Shown here piece after piece: positions 34,459 to 45,538 of a DNA stretch of 64,000 nucleotides. Position 1 is the stretch's first letter; each line of letters starts with the position of its first letter. The position numbers and the translations under genes are program-made. The DNA lies in assembly GCF_001680005.1 (NCBI RefSeq), contig NC_033567.1, positions 4,216,001 through 4,280,000 on the forward strand, read 5' to 3'. The notes under the pieces are model-generated. The model searched no databases and was not told the origin of the DNA. It worked only from the letters and a program-made list of their open reading frames with translations. Origin of the DNA: Plasmodium coatneyi. Its lineage: Eukaryota; Apicomplexa; Aconoidasida; Haemosporida; Plasmodiidae.

Positions 34459-35414
34459 GCAGGGAAAGAATAATCCAGCTGCCTTTTTTACATAGTTTCC
34501 CCTTTGGTAGCCCCCCACACACGTTTGTTTAGCAGAATCGCTAATCGTGTGACACTGGCAAAGTTGCGCCGGTCGATGAAGTGTAGAAGTTTAGGGGGAG
34601 AGGAAGAAGTCACATTTGGCCATTGAGCATGTTTCGCACTTTTTTTCTTTTTTTAAATTGTTATTTTTATGTCGGATGAGCGGAAGCAGCCCGAATAGGT
34701 GCCAACGTGGACAGTGCAAAAATATTGCCCACGTATGGTTTGTCTCTCCACAAAAAAAAAGGAAAAAAGAAAAAAAGAAAAAATCGACGAGATTAATTTT
34801 ATGCACCTTTTCATATACATGCTGTGAAAGGAGCGAATAAATACTTCACCACGACGTTTATTTCAAATGTGCATGTGTGATTTATTAGTGCCAAGCGGTG
34901 TGTGCATCCTTTTTTAACAAAAAAAAAAAAAAGATAAAAAAGATAAAGAGAAAGGACTGGGGAGATAAAACAGGCATGGTGATATAAACACGGGTGCAAA
35001 ATGTGTACCCATTTTTTTTCATGCTCCTTATATGTTGTTGCAATTGCGTTCACGCTGATGTTTCGTATGTGTCTTGTCTGAGCGTATTGTCTGTTGGTCT
35101 TGTCTATGCGTCTTGCCATGTGCCGCCACATGGTCGGCACTTTATTTGTTAATTCCCCCCATTAGTCCACGTAACGCTTTAAAAGAATTTACCGAAAGAA
35201 GCGCATGGTAGAGAGTTCCACCTCATTGTTTTTGAACGCCATCCAGGATGGCACTTCCTGGTGCTCTCCATGCTTCTGTTTTTTCATTTTTTTTTTTTTT
35301 TTTTTTTTGCCTTGTCATGTGCACGCGCGCACAGCCCTATTTATGTTACGAATTAACAAGCCGCTGTTTTCGCATCGGCCCCCATTCCGCAATGTTTCCC
35401 ACCTTTTGAAATAA
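34459..35414. other. Convergent 3' spacer
   Basis: This is 0.96 kb between the stop codons of the Hel2-like gene (+) and the diflavin reductase (-). It has T-rich and A-rich tracts near 34640, 34920 and 35290. No gene seen. Confidence 0.55.
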
Positions 35415-37676
35415 TTAGTACCATGATTCAACTATTATTGAAAAATCATCGACTTTTTTTTTTAAAAAGGAATTAATGTTCTCCTCCGTTCTGTGTGGCT
35501 CCTTCTGCTTAATGATGTTCCCAAAGGCCTTGATCAGGTTCTGCGCGAAGGGGCGGGATTTTCCCGACACGAGGAATATCGTATTCCGCTGTGTTAGGAG
35601 CTCGTACATGCAGTCCTGCATGGCCAGCACGATGTCAGTTACGTATATTTTTTTCTTCTTCTCGCTTAGCACTTGTTTTACGTTTTCGTAGTCGATGTGT
35701 AGGTGATCGCCAGTGTCACCGTTAATAACATTAGGCTCGTAACTCAGTTCCACCTCCCTGTTAAGAAAGGAAAAATTGTCTTGGGGGTCCCTCGAAAAGG
35801 CCACAAAAATGTAGTTGAAATAGGTAACCTGTCGAAGGACGTCTTCGAAGTAGAAGTCATGCAACCTGTTGCGAAGTCCAAGGAATATAAAATCTTTCAC
35901 AAGCGGAGCGGCGATTCTATCCTGCTCCTTTTCGCTCCCTCCAGTACGTGTAGATTTCCGCTTCATGTGCAAATCGTGGCGGTATCTGATAACCCCCATG
36001 AAGCTACTAAACGAGGAACCAGTAGAAATATAAACAATTCGGTAGCCTAAATTGAGGACATTTTTATTAAACCACAATAAGCTATCCTGAATTTGCCCGT
36101 AAATAAAAGATCCTTCTTTAGAGTTAACTAAATAATCTGAACAGAGACCCACCAACTTTTTATTTTTGTTTATTTCCACTTGGTAGAGACTAACCAGTAA
36201 CTCGATTAGGTTGTTCCTTCGGTTGCTTAATTTGTTCCTCATGAAGTTCACAAATGTTGAAGTACGCCTCGTCCACATTTCCTCTGTGTATTGAGCCAAA
36301 ATATTTCCTGCTCCAAAATGGATTTTTAAAAAGCACAACAGGGATGAAAAAAAGGGGTTTACTGCATGCAGGTACAACTGGTAGGGGTTAAATTTTATTT
36401 TTACGTAGTTGTAGTATCCTATGGGGTTCATTATCGAATAGGATCTTTGTTGAGTGCTCGGAAGAGTATTAATCAGGAACGCCACATCGACTTGTATGTA
36501 ACTGTAAAAATCGCAGAAAATGTCGTAGTAGGATCTTTTGTCTTGATAGATGTAGGAAAAATAATCTGCAATTTGATTTGTGTCTGCCAGTTGTAGAAAT
36601 TTCTTCCTGTGCATTTCGCTCGTCGTTCTTTTACTTAGATAGGTGAAAAAAAAGGGGGCAACCATTTTGCTTAAATCGAGGAAGTACATAAACAGGTGTA
36701 GTATTTTTATCCTTTTATTAATCGGAACACTATCTGTGGTGCTTTTTTTACCCTCCGGGTAGTTGTACTGAACAACGACATACTCATCATAATTAATTTT
36801 TAGCATCTTCAATACCTCTTTCGTTTTGTCCTCGTTTAGAAATGGGTGAACATTTAACAAGCTGCTCACATTGAAGGAGAGGGAGGGTGGTGCCACCAGG
36901 TCGATGCATCTTACATCTTGGAAGTAGGATCTATCTGTGTATCTCTCATTTTTTAAAATTTCAAATTTGGAAAATTTTAACATTTTACAAAAGTGGTCAT
37001 CCGGTTGGAAGTCACCAATTTGGGGAGCGCTACTACATTTACTATGCGTGTCTTCCCCCCTTTTGGATGAATCCCTTTCGATTTGCTGTTCCCCCTTCGG
37101 GTGGTTATATTTTCCCTCCTCATCGATATTTGCTTCAGATGCTAACTGATGTACCCTCCTGATGTAGTACAATTGAGGGACGTCCTCGTTTAACTCAAAC
37201 GAGGAATGCCTGCTCATCAAAAATTGATAGACATTATTCTTCCAAATATTAAAGTTTGAAAAATGCATAGACGGATGTTGATAATTCCCTAAATTGTAAT
37301 TTACAACATTTCCATTGAGCGATTTTAATTTTTTTTTTAATTTCTTCGCAACTATGTTATAATTATCATATGCACTATCACCCAATCCGAACAGATGAAA
37401 ATAGGTACCTTCATCAAACCTTACGTTAGCCCTATGCATAGCTAGCCAAAATTTAGACATGTTATTTGTGTAGCAGCCATACCCTGTAGTGCTAACAATT
37501 ATAATAACATTTTCGTACTTGTGCAGGCTCATCAAATTGACGTCATTTAGGGAAAGGAAGTCAATGTGAAAGTTTCGATACAATTCGTACAAAACGATTC
37601 TGCAGCAGTCGTACGCAGTGCCGTACTGGGATCCATAAGCTAGTAAAATTTTTGTCCCCCTGTCTGCGTCCTCCAT
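35415..37676 (-). CDS. TAH18: NADPH-dependent diflavin oxidoreductase, Tah18/NDOR1 type
   Basis: A 753-residue single-exon protein. A flavodoxin domain comes first: the FMN phosphate loop GSQYGTA at 15-21, TTGYG near 64 and GLGDSAYDNYN near 96, closely following human NDOR1. The FAD-binding motif RSYSI lies near residue 410, and a cofactor segment STGSSFSSFMG near 548 replaces the usual GTGxAPF. The protein ends ESWY, the penultimate Trp being the family's flavin-stacking residue, one place short of the usual end. In yeast and humans this enzyme passes NADPH electrons to Dre2/anamorsin at the start of cytosolic Fe-S protein assembly. It is larger than human NDOR1 (597) because of parasite inserts. 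Its start codon lies only 99 bases downstream of the preceding minus-strand gene. Confidence 0.92.
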   Translation of the reverse strand: MEDADRGTKILLAYGSQYGTAYDCCRIVLYELYRNFHIDFLSLNDVNLMSLHKYENVIIIVSTTGYGCYTNNMSKFWLAMHRANVRFDEGTYFHLFGLGDSAYDNYNIVAKKLKKKLKSLNGNVVNYNLGNYQHPSMHFSNFNIWKNNVYQFLMSRHSSFELNEDVPQLYYIRRVHQLASEANIDEEGKYNHPKGEQQIERDSSKRGEDTHSKCSSAPQIGDFQPDDHFCKMLKFSKFEILKNERYTDRSYFQDVRCIDLVAPPSLSFNVSSLLNVHPFLNEDKTKEVLKMLKINYDEYVVVQYNYPEGKKSTTDSVPINKRIKILHLFMYFLDLSKMVAPFFFTYLSKRTTSEMHRKKFLQLADTNQIADYFSYIYQDKRSYYDIFCDFYSYIQVDVAFLINTLPSTQQRSYSIMNPIGYYNYVKIKFNPYQLYLHAVNPFFSSLLCFLKIHFGAGNILAQYTEEMWTRRTSTFVNFMRNKLSNRRNNLIELLVSLYQVEINKNKKLVGLCSDYLVNSKEGSFIYGQIQDSLLWFNKNVLNLGYRIVYISTGSSFSSFMGVIRYRHDLHMKRKSTRTGGSEKEQDRIAAPLVKDFIFLGLRNRLHDFYFEDVLRQVTYFNYIFVAFSRDPQDNFSFLNREVELSYEPNVINGDTGDHLHIDYENVKQVLSEKKKKIYVTDIVLAMQDCMYELLTQRNTIFLVSGKSRPFAQNLIKAFGNIIKQKEPHRTEENINSFLKKKVDDFSIIVESWY

Positions 37677-37775
37677 GTTGGGCGGTTCCAGGTATGACGA
37701 AAGGGGGGGTAGCTATACGTGTTTTTCTAATGAGGGGAAGGATGGACTCTTCAGTGGGAAATATTGACGCAACTA

Positions 37776-38459
37776 CTAAGAAGGTAGATACTCTTCTTTA
37801 TTTTCCCCGTTTCCACTTCTTCTGACTTCTTCCCCTTCTTGCCTTCCCTGCAGAATGTGGCGACACCTCATAGAACACGCACGGAAACACAGTTGCTGCT
37901 CCATGTCTTGATAAAACTTTTCTAATTTTTTTTTTTTCCTCTCGTTAAAAGTTGAGTTATTTTTTGTGCTCACGTTTTGGTACTTTTGCAAGTCCTCCTC
38001 AAATCGATTGTGTAAATTTTCCTTACATATGCTGAAACAATGCGCCTGGTTCTCTGCAAAGGTTTTCAGTACATTTAGGTTTTGTTTCTCCTTCAAGTTG
38101 TCTGAATCTGCTAGCTGGGCTTCCTTCGCTTCCTTGGCCCTTTTAACGATTTCTGCGATTTCGTCGACGCTTTTGCTTCTCAGCCCGCTCAATCCTAAGT
38201 AGAGGAAAATCATAATGAGGAATGAATAGAGTAGAAAAAGTCGGCATGGAGTGAGGAATTCACCCTACCATTGGGAATGTAATACGATCAGTTAGGATGA
38301 AAGTGAACACCCCTGTAGAACGCTGCGCATGTTGCACCTCCTAAAAAGGAGAGATAAAATGCTCCAATTTGGTTATATGGTATCCACGCACCGCCTAATG
38401 AGCCACAGAGTGGGCATTTCCATACCTTCTGTCACGTCACAGCTGGGGGAACTTATCAT
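37776..38459 (-). CDS. Small twin-CX3C protein, three exons (proposed model)
   Basis: Proposed exons are 38459-38426, 38340-38311 and 38194-37776, giving 160 residues. The long third exon is clearly coding. The first two short exons rest on splice signals (GTATGG donor, TTTTTAG acceptor, then a weak GTGTTC donor and CTACTTAG acceptor) and matching phase 1 at each junction. Two CX3C motifs, CFSIC (Cys74/78) and CFRAC (Cys124/128), flank a Lys-rich helical stretch, and C132 is nearby. Twin CX3C pairs occur in intermembrane-space proteins such as small Tims, but there the pairs are 11-16 residues apart and not 45, so I do not assign a family. A simpler model starting at the in-frame ATG at 38213 would translate the T-rich acceptor region. 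Confidence 0.6.
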
Positions 38460-40538
38460 GATCAATAAGTGTGATGAGGTTAGTTGCACAAAATTGCCAG
38501 TGCGCTTAAAAAGATTTCTTTTTTTTTTTTGAATTGTATAAAACAGCTTAGCCGATGTGTCTGCAACGGGTATGTGTAGAACACGTCGAAAAAGTCTCAT
38601 CCACAAATTGGTGAAAAAAAATAATGCCTATCCTAAACGAATTAGCACCCCCATATGTATATACATGTGCAGGTTTAAGATCTACATTGGGCATGATTTG
38701 GCGAAACGTCACAGGGGAAATAGGGTGTCCACTCTGTTTCTACAAATAAAATTTCGCGAAACGCTCCAAAATGGCTAAACTGTTCTTTTGCTTGTCGTCA
38801 TGCTAAAGGTAGCCTTTTCTACATGGAGAACAGAAGGGTGTTTTTCTTTTCTTTTTCTTTTTCCCCAGATTATGCGCAGTAAGAAATGCACTATACATTT
38901 GAATACCCCCCTTTTTTTTTTTAAAGAGACTCACTAAAAAAGCATTTGCACAAAAGCGATGCATTCGTTTCCAATTATGTTAATGGGTACAAATGCGCTG
39001 CTATTATACCGCTGGGGCTAAGGTCAATGTTGTAAATTTCCCGCCTTTTTTATTAACACCTTATGACAATGGAAGGAATGAAAAAAAAAGAAAAAAAGGG
39101 GAAAGAGCGCTTCGTTTGCAGTTGCATTATTTATTTATTATTTATTATTTATTATTTATTTTTTTTTTTTTTTTTTGCAAATGCAGGGGTGTCACAACGG
39201 CACAGGTGCCTAGCCTACGTGTATCCATAAAGCGTCGCCTTCCATGGCGGGCTGTTTACTCACCATTGGTTATAGGAGCGGCTGTTTGCCGTAAATACAT
39301 TGGGAATTATTTTTATTTTATTTATTTTTTTTTTTTCTACTATTTTACGTTCTTCCTCTTTTCCTTCTTTCCCCAATAAATGATTTTTTCCAAGTGACAG
39401 TTTTTTTCACCGTTCCGAAGAAAACGCTTGGCAGAAGGAATTAATGAACATATTTTTTTTTTTTTTTTTTTTTTTTTTTGGTAAAGCGAGGCCTCCACTT
39501 CGGTTTCCTTTTAGTAACATAAAAAACGCAACGTACATATATTTGTGATGAATTCACGCCAGAAGGCTGCCTTATTATACGCAGGGGAAAAGGCGAAGGA
39601 AGAAAAGTGGAGTGCTGTTCATCGTAGCATGACAGTTTGTGCATCCCCTAGGGGGCTATTTACTTGCGTACGTAGGGGGGTGGACGATTAACGCGTTCGG
39701 TGGAGCTGCATCGTAACTAAGGCAGCACACGTCCGCTCTCCCGTTTGGAAAATCACCTCTTGGGGTGACTCGACTTCACTATACACTTGGGTGTATACAC
39801 TCCTGTGAACATTTTCCTACATCGCGCGGCAACACACGTCTTGACGAGCAGTTGCACGTAAAAAAAAAAAAAAAAGGGAATTAAAATTATATGAACTTAT
39901 TTTATGTAAAAATGATTAGCCATTGTGAAGGTACTTTACTACCAAATGTGAAAATGGGCACAAAGAACAAATCGATTGGCTATATTTGTGCGAAAGTGTA
40001 ATTTTTTTTTTTTTTTTTTCAGTCTGTGTATGTAGTGCAATTCATTTGTGTACGCGTGAAGAATTATACAAACGCATACACGTGAGGAGCAGAATATACA
40101 TCCGTTTGTGTGCACATTTGGGGGACCATACCTTCTGTTACGGTATAGCAAGTCCGGAGCAGACACGTGTTGGAAATCGCCCCTCTTGTTTTCGCTTAAA
40201 CAGAAGTAACTACTCCCCCCATTTTAAGACCAGTTTGTTTTGTTAACCTTTTATCCTGAAATTTGCCCCACGAAAGTTACCCTTCGGCGGAGTGTTTTAT
40301 CAAAAGCACATTTAGGAAGCCAGTTGTAAGTCCAACGTAGGGATCACTTCGCTACCATCAGCAGGACGAAGTACAGCTTCCCCTTATTGTGCAGTGGAAT
40401 TCCAGTTAAGCAGGGCCCAATTCGAGTGGACCCCTCACCCCCCCTTCTGCGGCGTAAAGCATACAGACGGACGAAGGAAAAAACGAATCATCAGACGGTG
40501 CGCTATAACGCTGTCGTTTTATATTTTGGGGTGATAAA
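38460..40538. promoter_or_regulatory. Divergent promoter region, CX3C gene / SRP54
   Basis: This is 2.1 kb between divergent start codons. It contains TTTA repeats near 39125-39165, a poly(T) tract of about 27 at 39453-39479, and a small perfect inverted repeat (TATACAC/GTGTATA, 39780-39797). No gene seen. Confidence 0.55.
39453..39479. repeat. Poly(T) tract, about 27 bases
   Basis: An uninterrupted homopolymer roughly 1.06 kb upstream of SRP54. Confidence 0.9.
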
Positions 40539-42041
40539 ATGGTACTGACGGAGCTGGGGACGCAGCTGACGTCAGCGCTGCAGAAACTGCAGGCATCGGC
40601 CGTGGCTGACGATAGTGCGATTGAAGAATGCCTGAAGGAAGTGATCAGAGCGTTGATCCTGGCAGACATAAATATTAGCTACCTGAAGGATATAAAAAGT
40701 AATATAAAAAGGAATATCGAAAAAAATATCGATTTGTATGGAAACAATAAAAAGAGACTGGTACAACAGTACGTGGTGGAGGAGCTTATTAACCTCCTGG
40801 AAGGGAAGAAGGAATCCTATGTCCCCAAGAAAGGAAGTCGAAATGTCATTTTATTTGTCGGGTTGCAAGGAAGTGGAAAAACAACCACCTGTACCAAGTT
40901 TGCACATTATTATCAAAAGAAAGGATTCAAAACGGCGTTAGTATGTGCAGACACGTTTAGAGCGGGGGCTTTTGATCAGCTAAAACAGAATGCCGCAAAG
41001 GTTAAAATCCCATTTTATGGTAGCTACTCAGAAGTAGATCCTGTAAAAATTGCAAGTGATGGAGTCAATGCATTTTTAAAAGAAAAATATGACCTAATCA
41101 TAGTCGACAGTTCTGGTAGGCATAAACAAGAGAGTGAATTATTTGAAGAAATGAAGCAGGTCGAAAGTTCAATAAACCCAGAAGAAATTGTATTCGTAAT
41201 TGATAGCCATATAGGACAGAGTTGTCATGACCAAGCCATGGCTTTTAAAAACTCAGTTACCTTAGGTAGTATAATTATTACCAAAATAGATGGACATGCC
41301 AAAGGAGGAGGGGCTCTATCAGCCGTAGCATCAACCGGATGTCCAATTACATTCATCGGTACAGGTGAACATATTAACGACTTTGAAAAGTTTGAAGCCA
41401 AGTCATTCGTTTCGAGACTCCTTGGGTTAGGAGATATCAACGGGTTGGTATCGACATTAAAAGAAGTGATAGACATTGAAAAACAGCCACAGTTAATTAA
41501 CAGATTGTCTAAAGGGAAATTTGTCCTGAGAGATATGTATGATCAATTTCAAAACGTTTTTAAAATGGGGAGCCTAAGTAAAGTTATGTCTATGATCCCA
41601 GGTTTTGGGAACAATATAATTAGTAAAGGTACCGAGAAGGAAGGCATAGAAAAGATTAAAAAATTTATGGTTATTATGGATTCTATGACCAATGAAGAAT
41701 TGGATTGTGTGAAACCTCTCAACGATAGTAGATGTCTGAGAATCTGCAAAGGGTCTGGTACGCGTCTGCAAGATATACGCGAGTTATTAGAACAGTTTAA
41801 ATTTTTAAAAAATATGGTCTCTAAAATGGGCAAATTAGGATTGAGGGAAAATAACTTTGGCTCATTAATGAGAAACCAGAAACAATTCCTCAGCAAAATG
41901 AACAACATTATTGATCCAGGAATGTTGGGACAAATGGGAGGGGCAAATAACATGGTCAATATTTTGAAGGAGTTTACAAAGATGGACGATTTGGGGGGGT
42001 CTATGGCGAACATGATGAAACAGATGGGCTTTAAGAAGTGA
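40539..42041 (+). CDS. SRP54: Signal recognition particle 54 kDa protein (SRP54)
   Basis: A 500-residue single-exon protein, the usual eukaryotic SRP54 length. The N domain (residues 1-100) precedes a GTPase with GLQGSGKTTTC (about 108-118), DTFRAGAFDQL, DSSGRHKQE (most relatives have DTSGR), TKIDGHAKGGG and the closing GTGEHINDFE and LLGLGD motifs. The methionine-rich M domain starts near residue 320 (LRDMYDQFQN, MIPGF) and continues to a C-terminus rich in Met and Gly. It binds signal sequences emerging from the ribosome and docks with the SRP receptor at the ER membrane. The start ATG follows GATAAA and agrees with the family N-terminus MVLxELG. Confidence 0.98.
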   Translation: MVLTELGTQLTSALQKLQASAVADDSAIEECLKEVIRALILADINISYLKDIKSNIKRNIEKNIDLYGNNKKRLVQQYVVEELINLLEGKKESYVPKKGSRNVILFVGLQGSGKTTTCTKFAHYYQKKGFKTALVCADTFRAGAFDQLKQNAAKVKIPFYGSYSEVDPVKIASDGVNAFLKEKYDLIIVDSSGRHKQESELFEEMKQVESSINPEEIVFVIDSHIGQSCHDQAMAFKNSVTLGSIIITKIDGHAKGGGALSAVASTGCPITFIGTGEHINDFEKFEAKSFVSRLLGLGDINGLVSTLKEVIDIEKQPQLINRLSKGKFVLRDMYDQFQNVFKMGSLSKVMSMIPGFGNNIISKGTEKEGIEKIKKFMVIMDSMTNEELDCVKPLNDSRCLRICKGSGTRLQDIRELLEQFKFLKNMVSKMGKLGLRENNFGSLMRNQKQFLSKMNNIIDPGMLGQMGGANNMVNILKEFTKMDDLGGSMANMMKQMGFKK

Positions 42042-43840
42042 ACAAAGGGAAGAAGCACGAGAGGGGGATACGTTAAACGGGAAAAAACTGCCTTCAAATT
42101 TTACCACTCCGACGTTAAAGATGTTCCCCCTATGGTTTATACGTTTTCCCCCTTTCGTAATCCGACTGGAAAGGAATTATTCCCTGAAGGGTGTTCAACC
42201 GTGTGGATTTTTTCTTTTTTTTACTATACCTTCGGAGTGAGATATACTCGGGTCAGTTCGCCTTTTGCAATTTCTGCAAAATGGAATCTTTATGTGCGGA
42301 GGGAAAAACGAAGGAGAAAGGAATTTTTTCCCCCCAGACACATGTTTCAACTTTGGCAAGTGTGCAAACGGAGAGATAAGACGCTGGGCCGAGAATTACA
42401 TGCGTATGTCCCTCATGAGTGTTTGAAAAGAAAAAATCAGCTGAGGGTAACGCTTCATCAGAGAAAAATACCAGCAGCTGTTCGTACCCTGCGAGTGAGG
42501 GCGCAAAAGAGGACACTCCATTCACAGCCCGCCCAACGTTTTCCATTACCCCTTTTTTATGTTACATTTTTGCGTCCCAAACGTGTGGTGAAGAAGCGTG
42601 CCAGCATTGGCAGCTGTGTCATTGTGTCGTCGTAGGTGTGCACATAATATTTATGCGCATTATATAAATGTAATTTTTTTTTTTTTTTTTTTTTTTTGTT
42701 TTTAATTTGTCATCACCGAAATAGCTAGCTCAGGTGTCTTTGCCTCCCATGATGTTCTTTGTTCTCCCCTTTGTAAAACTTTAAAAATAATTTAAATTAA
42801 AGTAAAAAGGATGCCCGCTTTTGTGTGGTGTGGCATCGGACAGATGATGATGAATAGCTGTGTGCTGCTGCGCGTTTGCGGAGTGTCCTGTCCACACGAG
42901 GCGCTCCCCCCTTATGCAATTTCCCATTTACTTCCCTAAAAAAGGGACGAGCAGCTTTTATGCCAAAAAAAAAGAAGCTGCGGAGAAGGCCAAACTTGAT
43001 TGAAGGACCCTTCCAATCTTCAAACAATTGTTGTAATTTTTATCGTTTAATTAAAAAAAAAAAAAAAAGGGGAGGAAAGAGAAGTTCATCAATTGGGGTG
43101 TATTCAAATCCACAGCGGTAGGTCGCATGGCTATTTATTAAAAATATGAGAACCATGCATAGGAAGGGAACATAAATTGGCAATAGACGACCAATAAATG
43201 ACCAATAAATGACCATTATATGACCAATATATGACCAATAGACGACTGATAGACGGGAATTAAATGACACTCAAATGCACCATCACAAAGGAGGACGGTG
43301 TGTGTCTGAACTTCGCAAAGAACAATAAAAAGTCGCAAAAAAAGAATGTACGCAAATTTGCGTGAACTAATTTCACACATGATCATTTAAAATAAAAATG
43401 AATTATAAATACGGAGGTGAAGAAAAAAATTGAAAAATGCACAAAAAATAAAATTACAAATAAATTGGAATAGTCAGAAAAAAGAAGGGAAGCATATAAA
43501 TATGGGGGGATTTTAAAAGGGAATAAATTTGGAAAGCAGACAGAGCGCGCCTGTCCAGGGATTCGAATTAAACAAAAAAGTACAGAATAGCGGAAATCAA
43601 AAATCGGTTACATTCAAATAAGGAAGGGTTCATTTGGGATGTCCCTCCTGCACAAACATCGCACATAAATTGGGTACTCGTAAGCAGGCAAGTACACAAC
43701 ACATTCAGTTTTGTGAGAAACTTTTCCTCGCAAGAACCCCACAAAATAGAGTTTCCAAATGCGGGGGGAAAGGTGAATGCACGAGGAATGTTTCCACCAA
43801 ATCATGGATCACCATAACAATAAAAAAAACACAAAAAAGT
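42042..43840. other. Convergent 3' region, SRP54 / kinase
   Basis: This is 1.8 kb between convergent genes. Frames of 60-170 codons at 42132-42667 are open on both strands without domains. A T-rich tract is at about 42671-42697 and an 11-base minisatellite at 43181-43268. It probably holds long 3' UTRs. No gene called. Confidence 0.5.
43181..43268. repeat. Minisatellite, eight 11-bp units
   Basis: Eight consecutive 11-base units have the consensus CAATAAATGAC, with some units reading CAATAGACGAC and the last two more diverged. They are intergenic, 570 bases beyond the kinase stop codon. Confidence 0.85.
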
Positions 43841-45503
43841 CTAATTTGTTATTTTTTTTAAGAAGAAGGTGTATTTCTTTTTCATATTAGCAAACGAGTC
43901 CTTTTCCTTTTCGAAGGATTTGTCTTTGATTTGGTTTTCTTTAAATTCGTTGTCCTGTGTAGTGCTCCTTTTTTTGTCCAGTCGTAATTTCCTGCGAGGG
44001 GGTAGGATGGGAGATGCAATCATTAGTGCTACTCGAAAGGAAATGAAAGCTCCCCTTGGTGGTTAGTCAATTAGACAAGAGGTCACAAAGAATGTGCAGA
44101 AAAACTGGGAGGCAAAATGTACAAAAAATTGCATGACGCTGTGGAAGAACATCCCTCTCCTCCATTGCATTACTTTATGTACGAGGCGGAGTTAAAAATT
44201 TTAAATTCACAACTCGTGAGGGTTCCTCGTATCCATCGGTGGTTCAAAATGTCCGAGCACTGCAAAGGGGAGGGGGGAAGAAAAAAATGTGGCAATCGAA
44301 TGCAGTAAATAGGTTGGTTGTAAAAACAACTGCGTCATATGGGTGCAAAAACGAATTAAGCGAAACGAAAGCATTTTTGAATTTTTTTTGACACAGCAAG
44401 GAAATCATTTGTTATCAAAAAAAAAAAAAAAAAATGGGCGCGTATAATCGGGCTAATAAATCCTGCCGCTGTGTATAATGGTGTGTATGCTCTTTATTTT
44501 TTTTTTTTTCTTCATTACGCTAAATCTTTTTTCCGGGTCATGGACGAGGATATTTTCGAGTAAATTTTTTAGGCCTGGTTGGATATTCAGGGATTTCTCC
44601 TTTGAAAGTCTGCACGGGGGGGGGAGAGAAATATATGGGTCCAACAAGTTAGCATAAAAAGAAGAGATGGTTACTGAAGCAGGTTAGGAAACGGAACGAG
44701 GGATCGGTCCCCTTCCGTTTTCTTTTTTTTTATACATGCGCGCCACGCGTGTGCAACTTACAGCTCTGGGATGTTGGCCTTCAGAATATTGTTGTACAAT
44801 TCATTGGCGTTTTTCCCCGTAAATGGTACTTTCCCCGTTATTATGAAAAAAATGAGGACACCCAGGCTCCATATGTCGATCTGCAGGGAGTGGAAATATG
44901 TAATATCATAATAAGTGGTGTATCCACAGCACGGAAGAAGCCAAAAAAAAAAAAAAAAAATTATAACCATGCCTTAAACACACAGAACAGGTGAGTCGTT
45001 AAAACAGGTTTGTAAATCTCGCACTTTTTTTTCCCCCCCAAATGGGAAGCACAAACTGAACGGACGTACCTTTATCCCGTACTCTTTATTCTTTATAATT
45101 TCTGGCGCAAGATAAAAATCACTGCCACAGACGGAGCGACTTTTAACGACGGCTTGATTGGACGGGGTTATTTTGGCTAGTCCGAAGTCGGACAAGACAA
45201 CGCTCTTTATATTGTCCTTGGTTCGGAGTAAAATATTTTCTGGCTTTATATCTCTGTGCATAATTTTTAAAGAATTAATGTACTGAATTGTTTTTGTTAA
45301 TTTGATAATAATAACCCTAGCCTCAGAGTGTGTGCAACTTCCGTTAATTTTTATATACTCGAAGAGGTTCCCTCCTTCGCAGTACTCCAGGATTAGCTTC
45401 ACAATGTAGTATTCTGCGGGGGGTAAAAAAGGGGGGCACAAATGGGTACACACGCACTCACACAAGGGTAAACTGTGTGTGCATTTTCCCATAATGCATT
45501 TTT

Positions 45504-45538
<35 letters not shown>

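Noticed and set aside
39780..39797. Short inverted repeat TATACAC/GTGTATA upstream of SRP54
   Set aside because: A seven-base stem is expected by chance in such A/T-rich DNA and it lies about 740 bases from the start codon.
42132..42667. Overlapping open frames of 80-167 codons on both strands after SRP54
   Set aside because: No domain, no splice partner and conflicting frames. In the remembered syntenic order SRP54 and the kinase are neighbours with no gene between.
43555..43575. ATTCGAAT stretch resembling a tRNA T-loop box on the minus strand
   Set aside because: No A box, acceptor stem or anticodon arm can be built around it.
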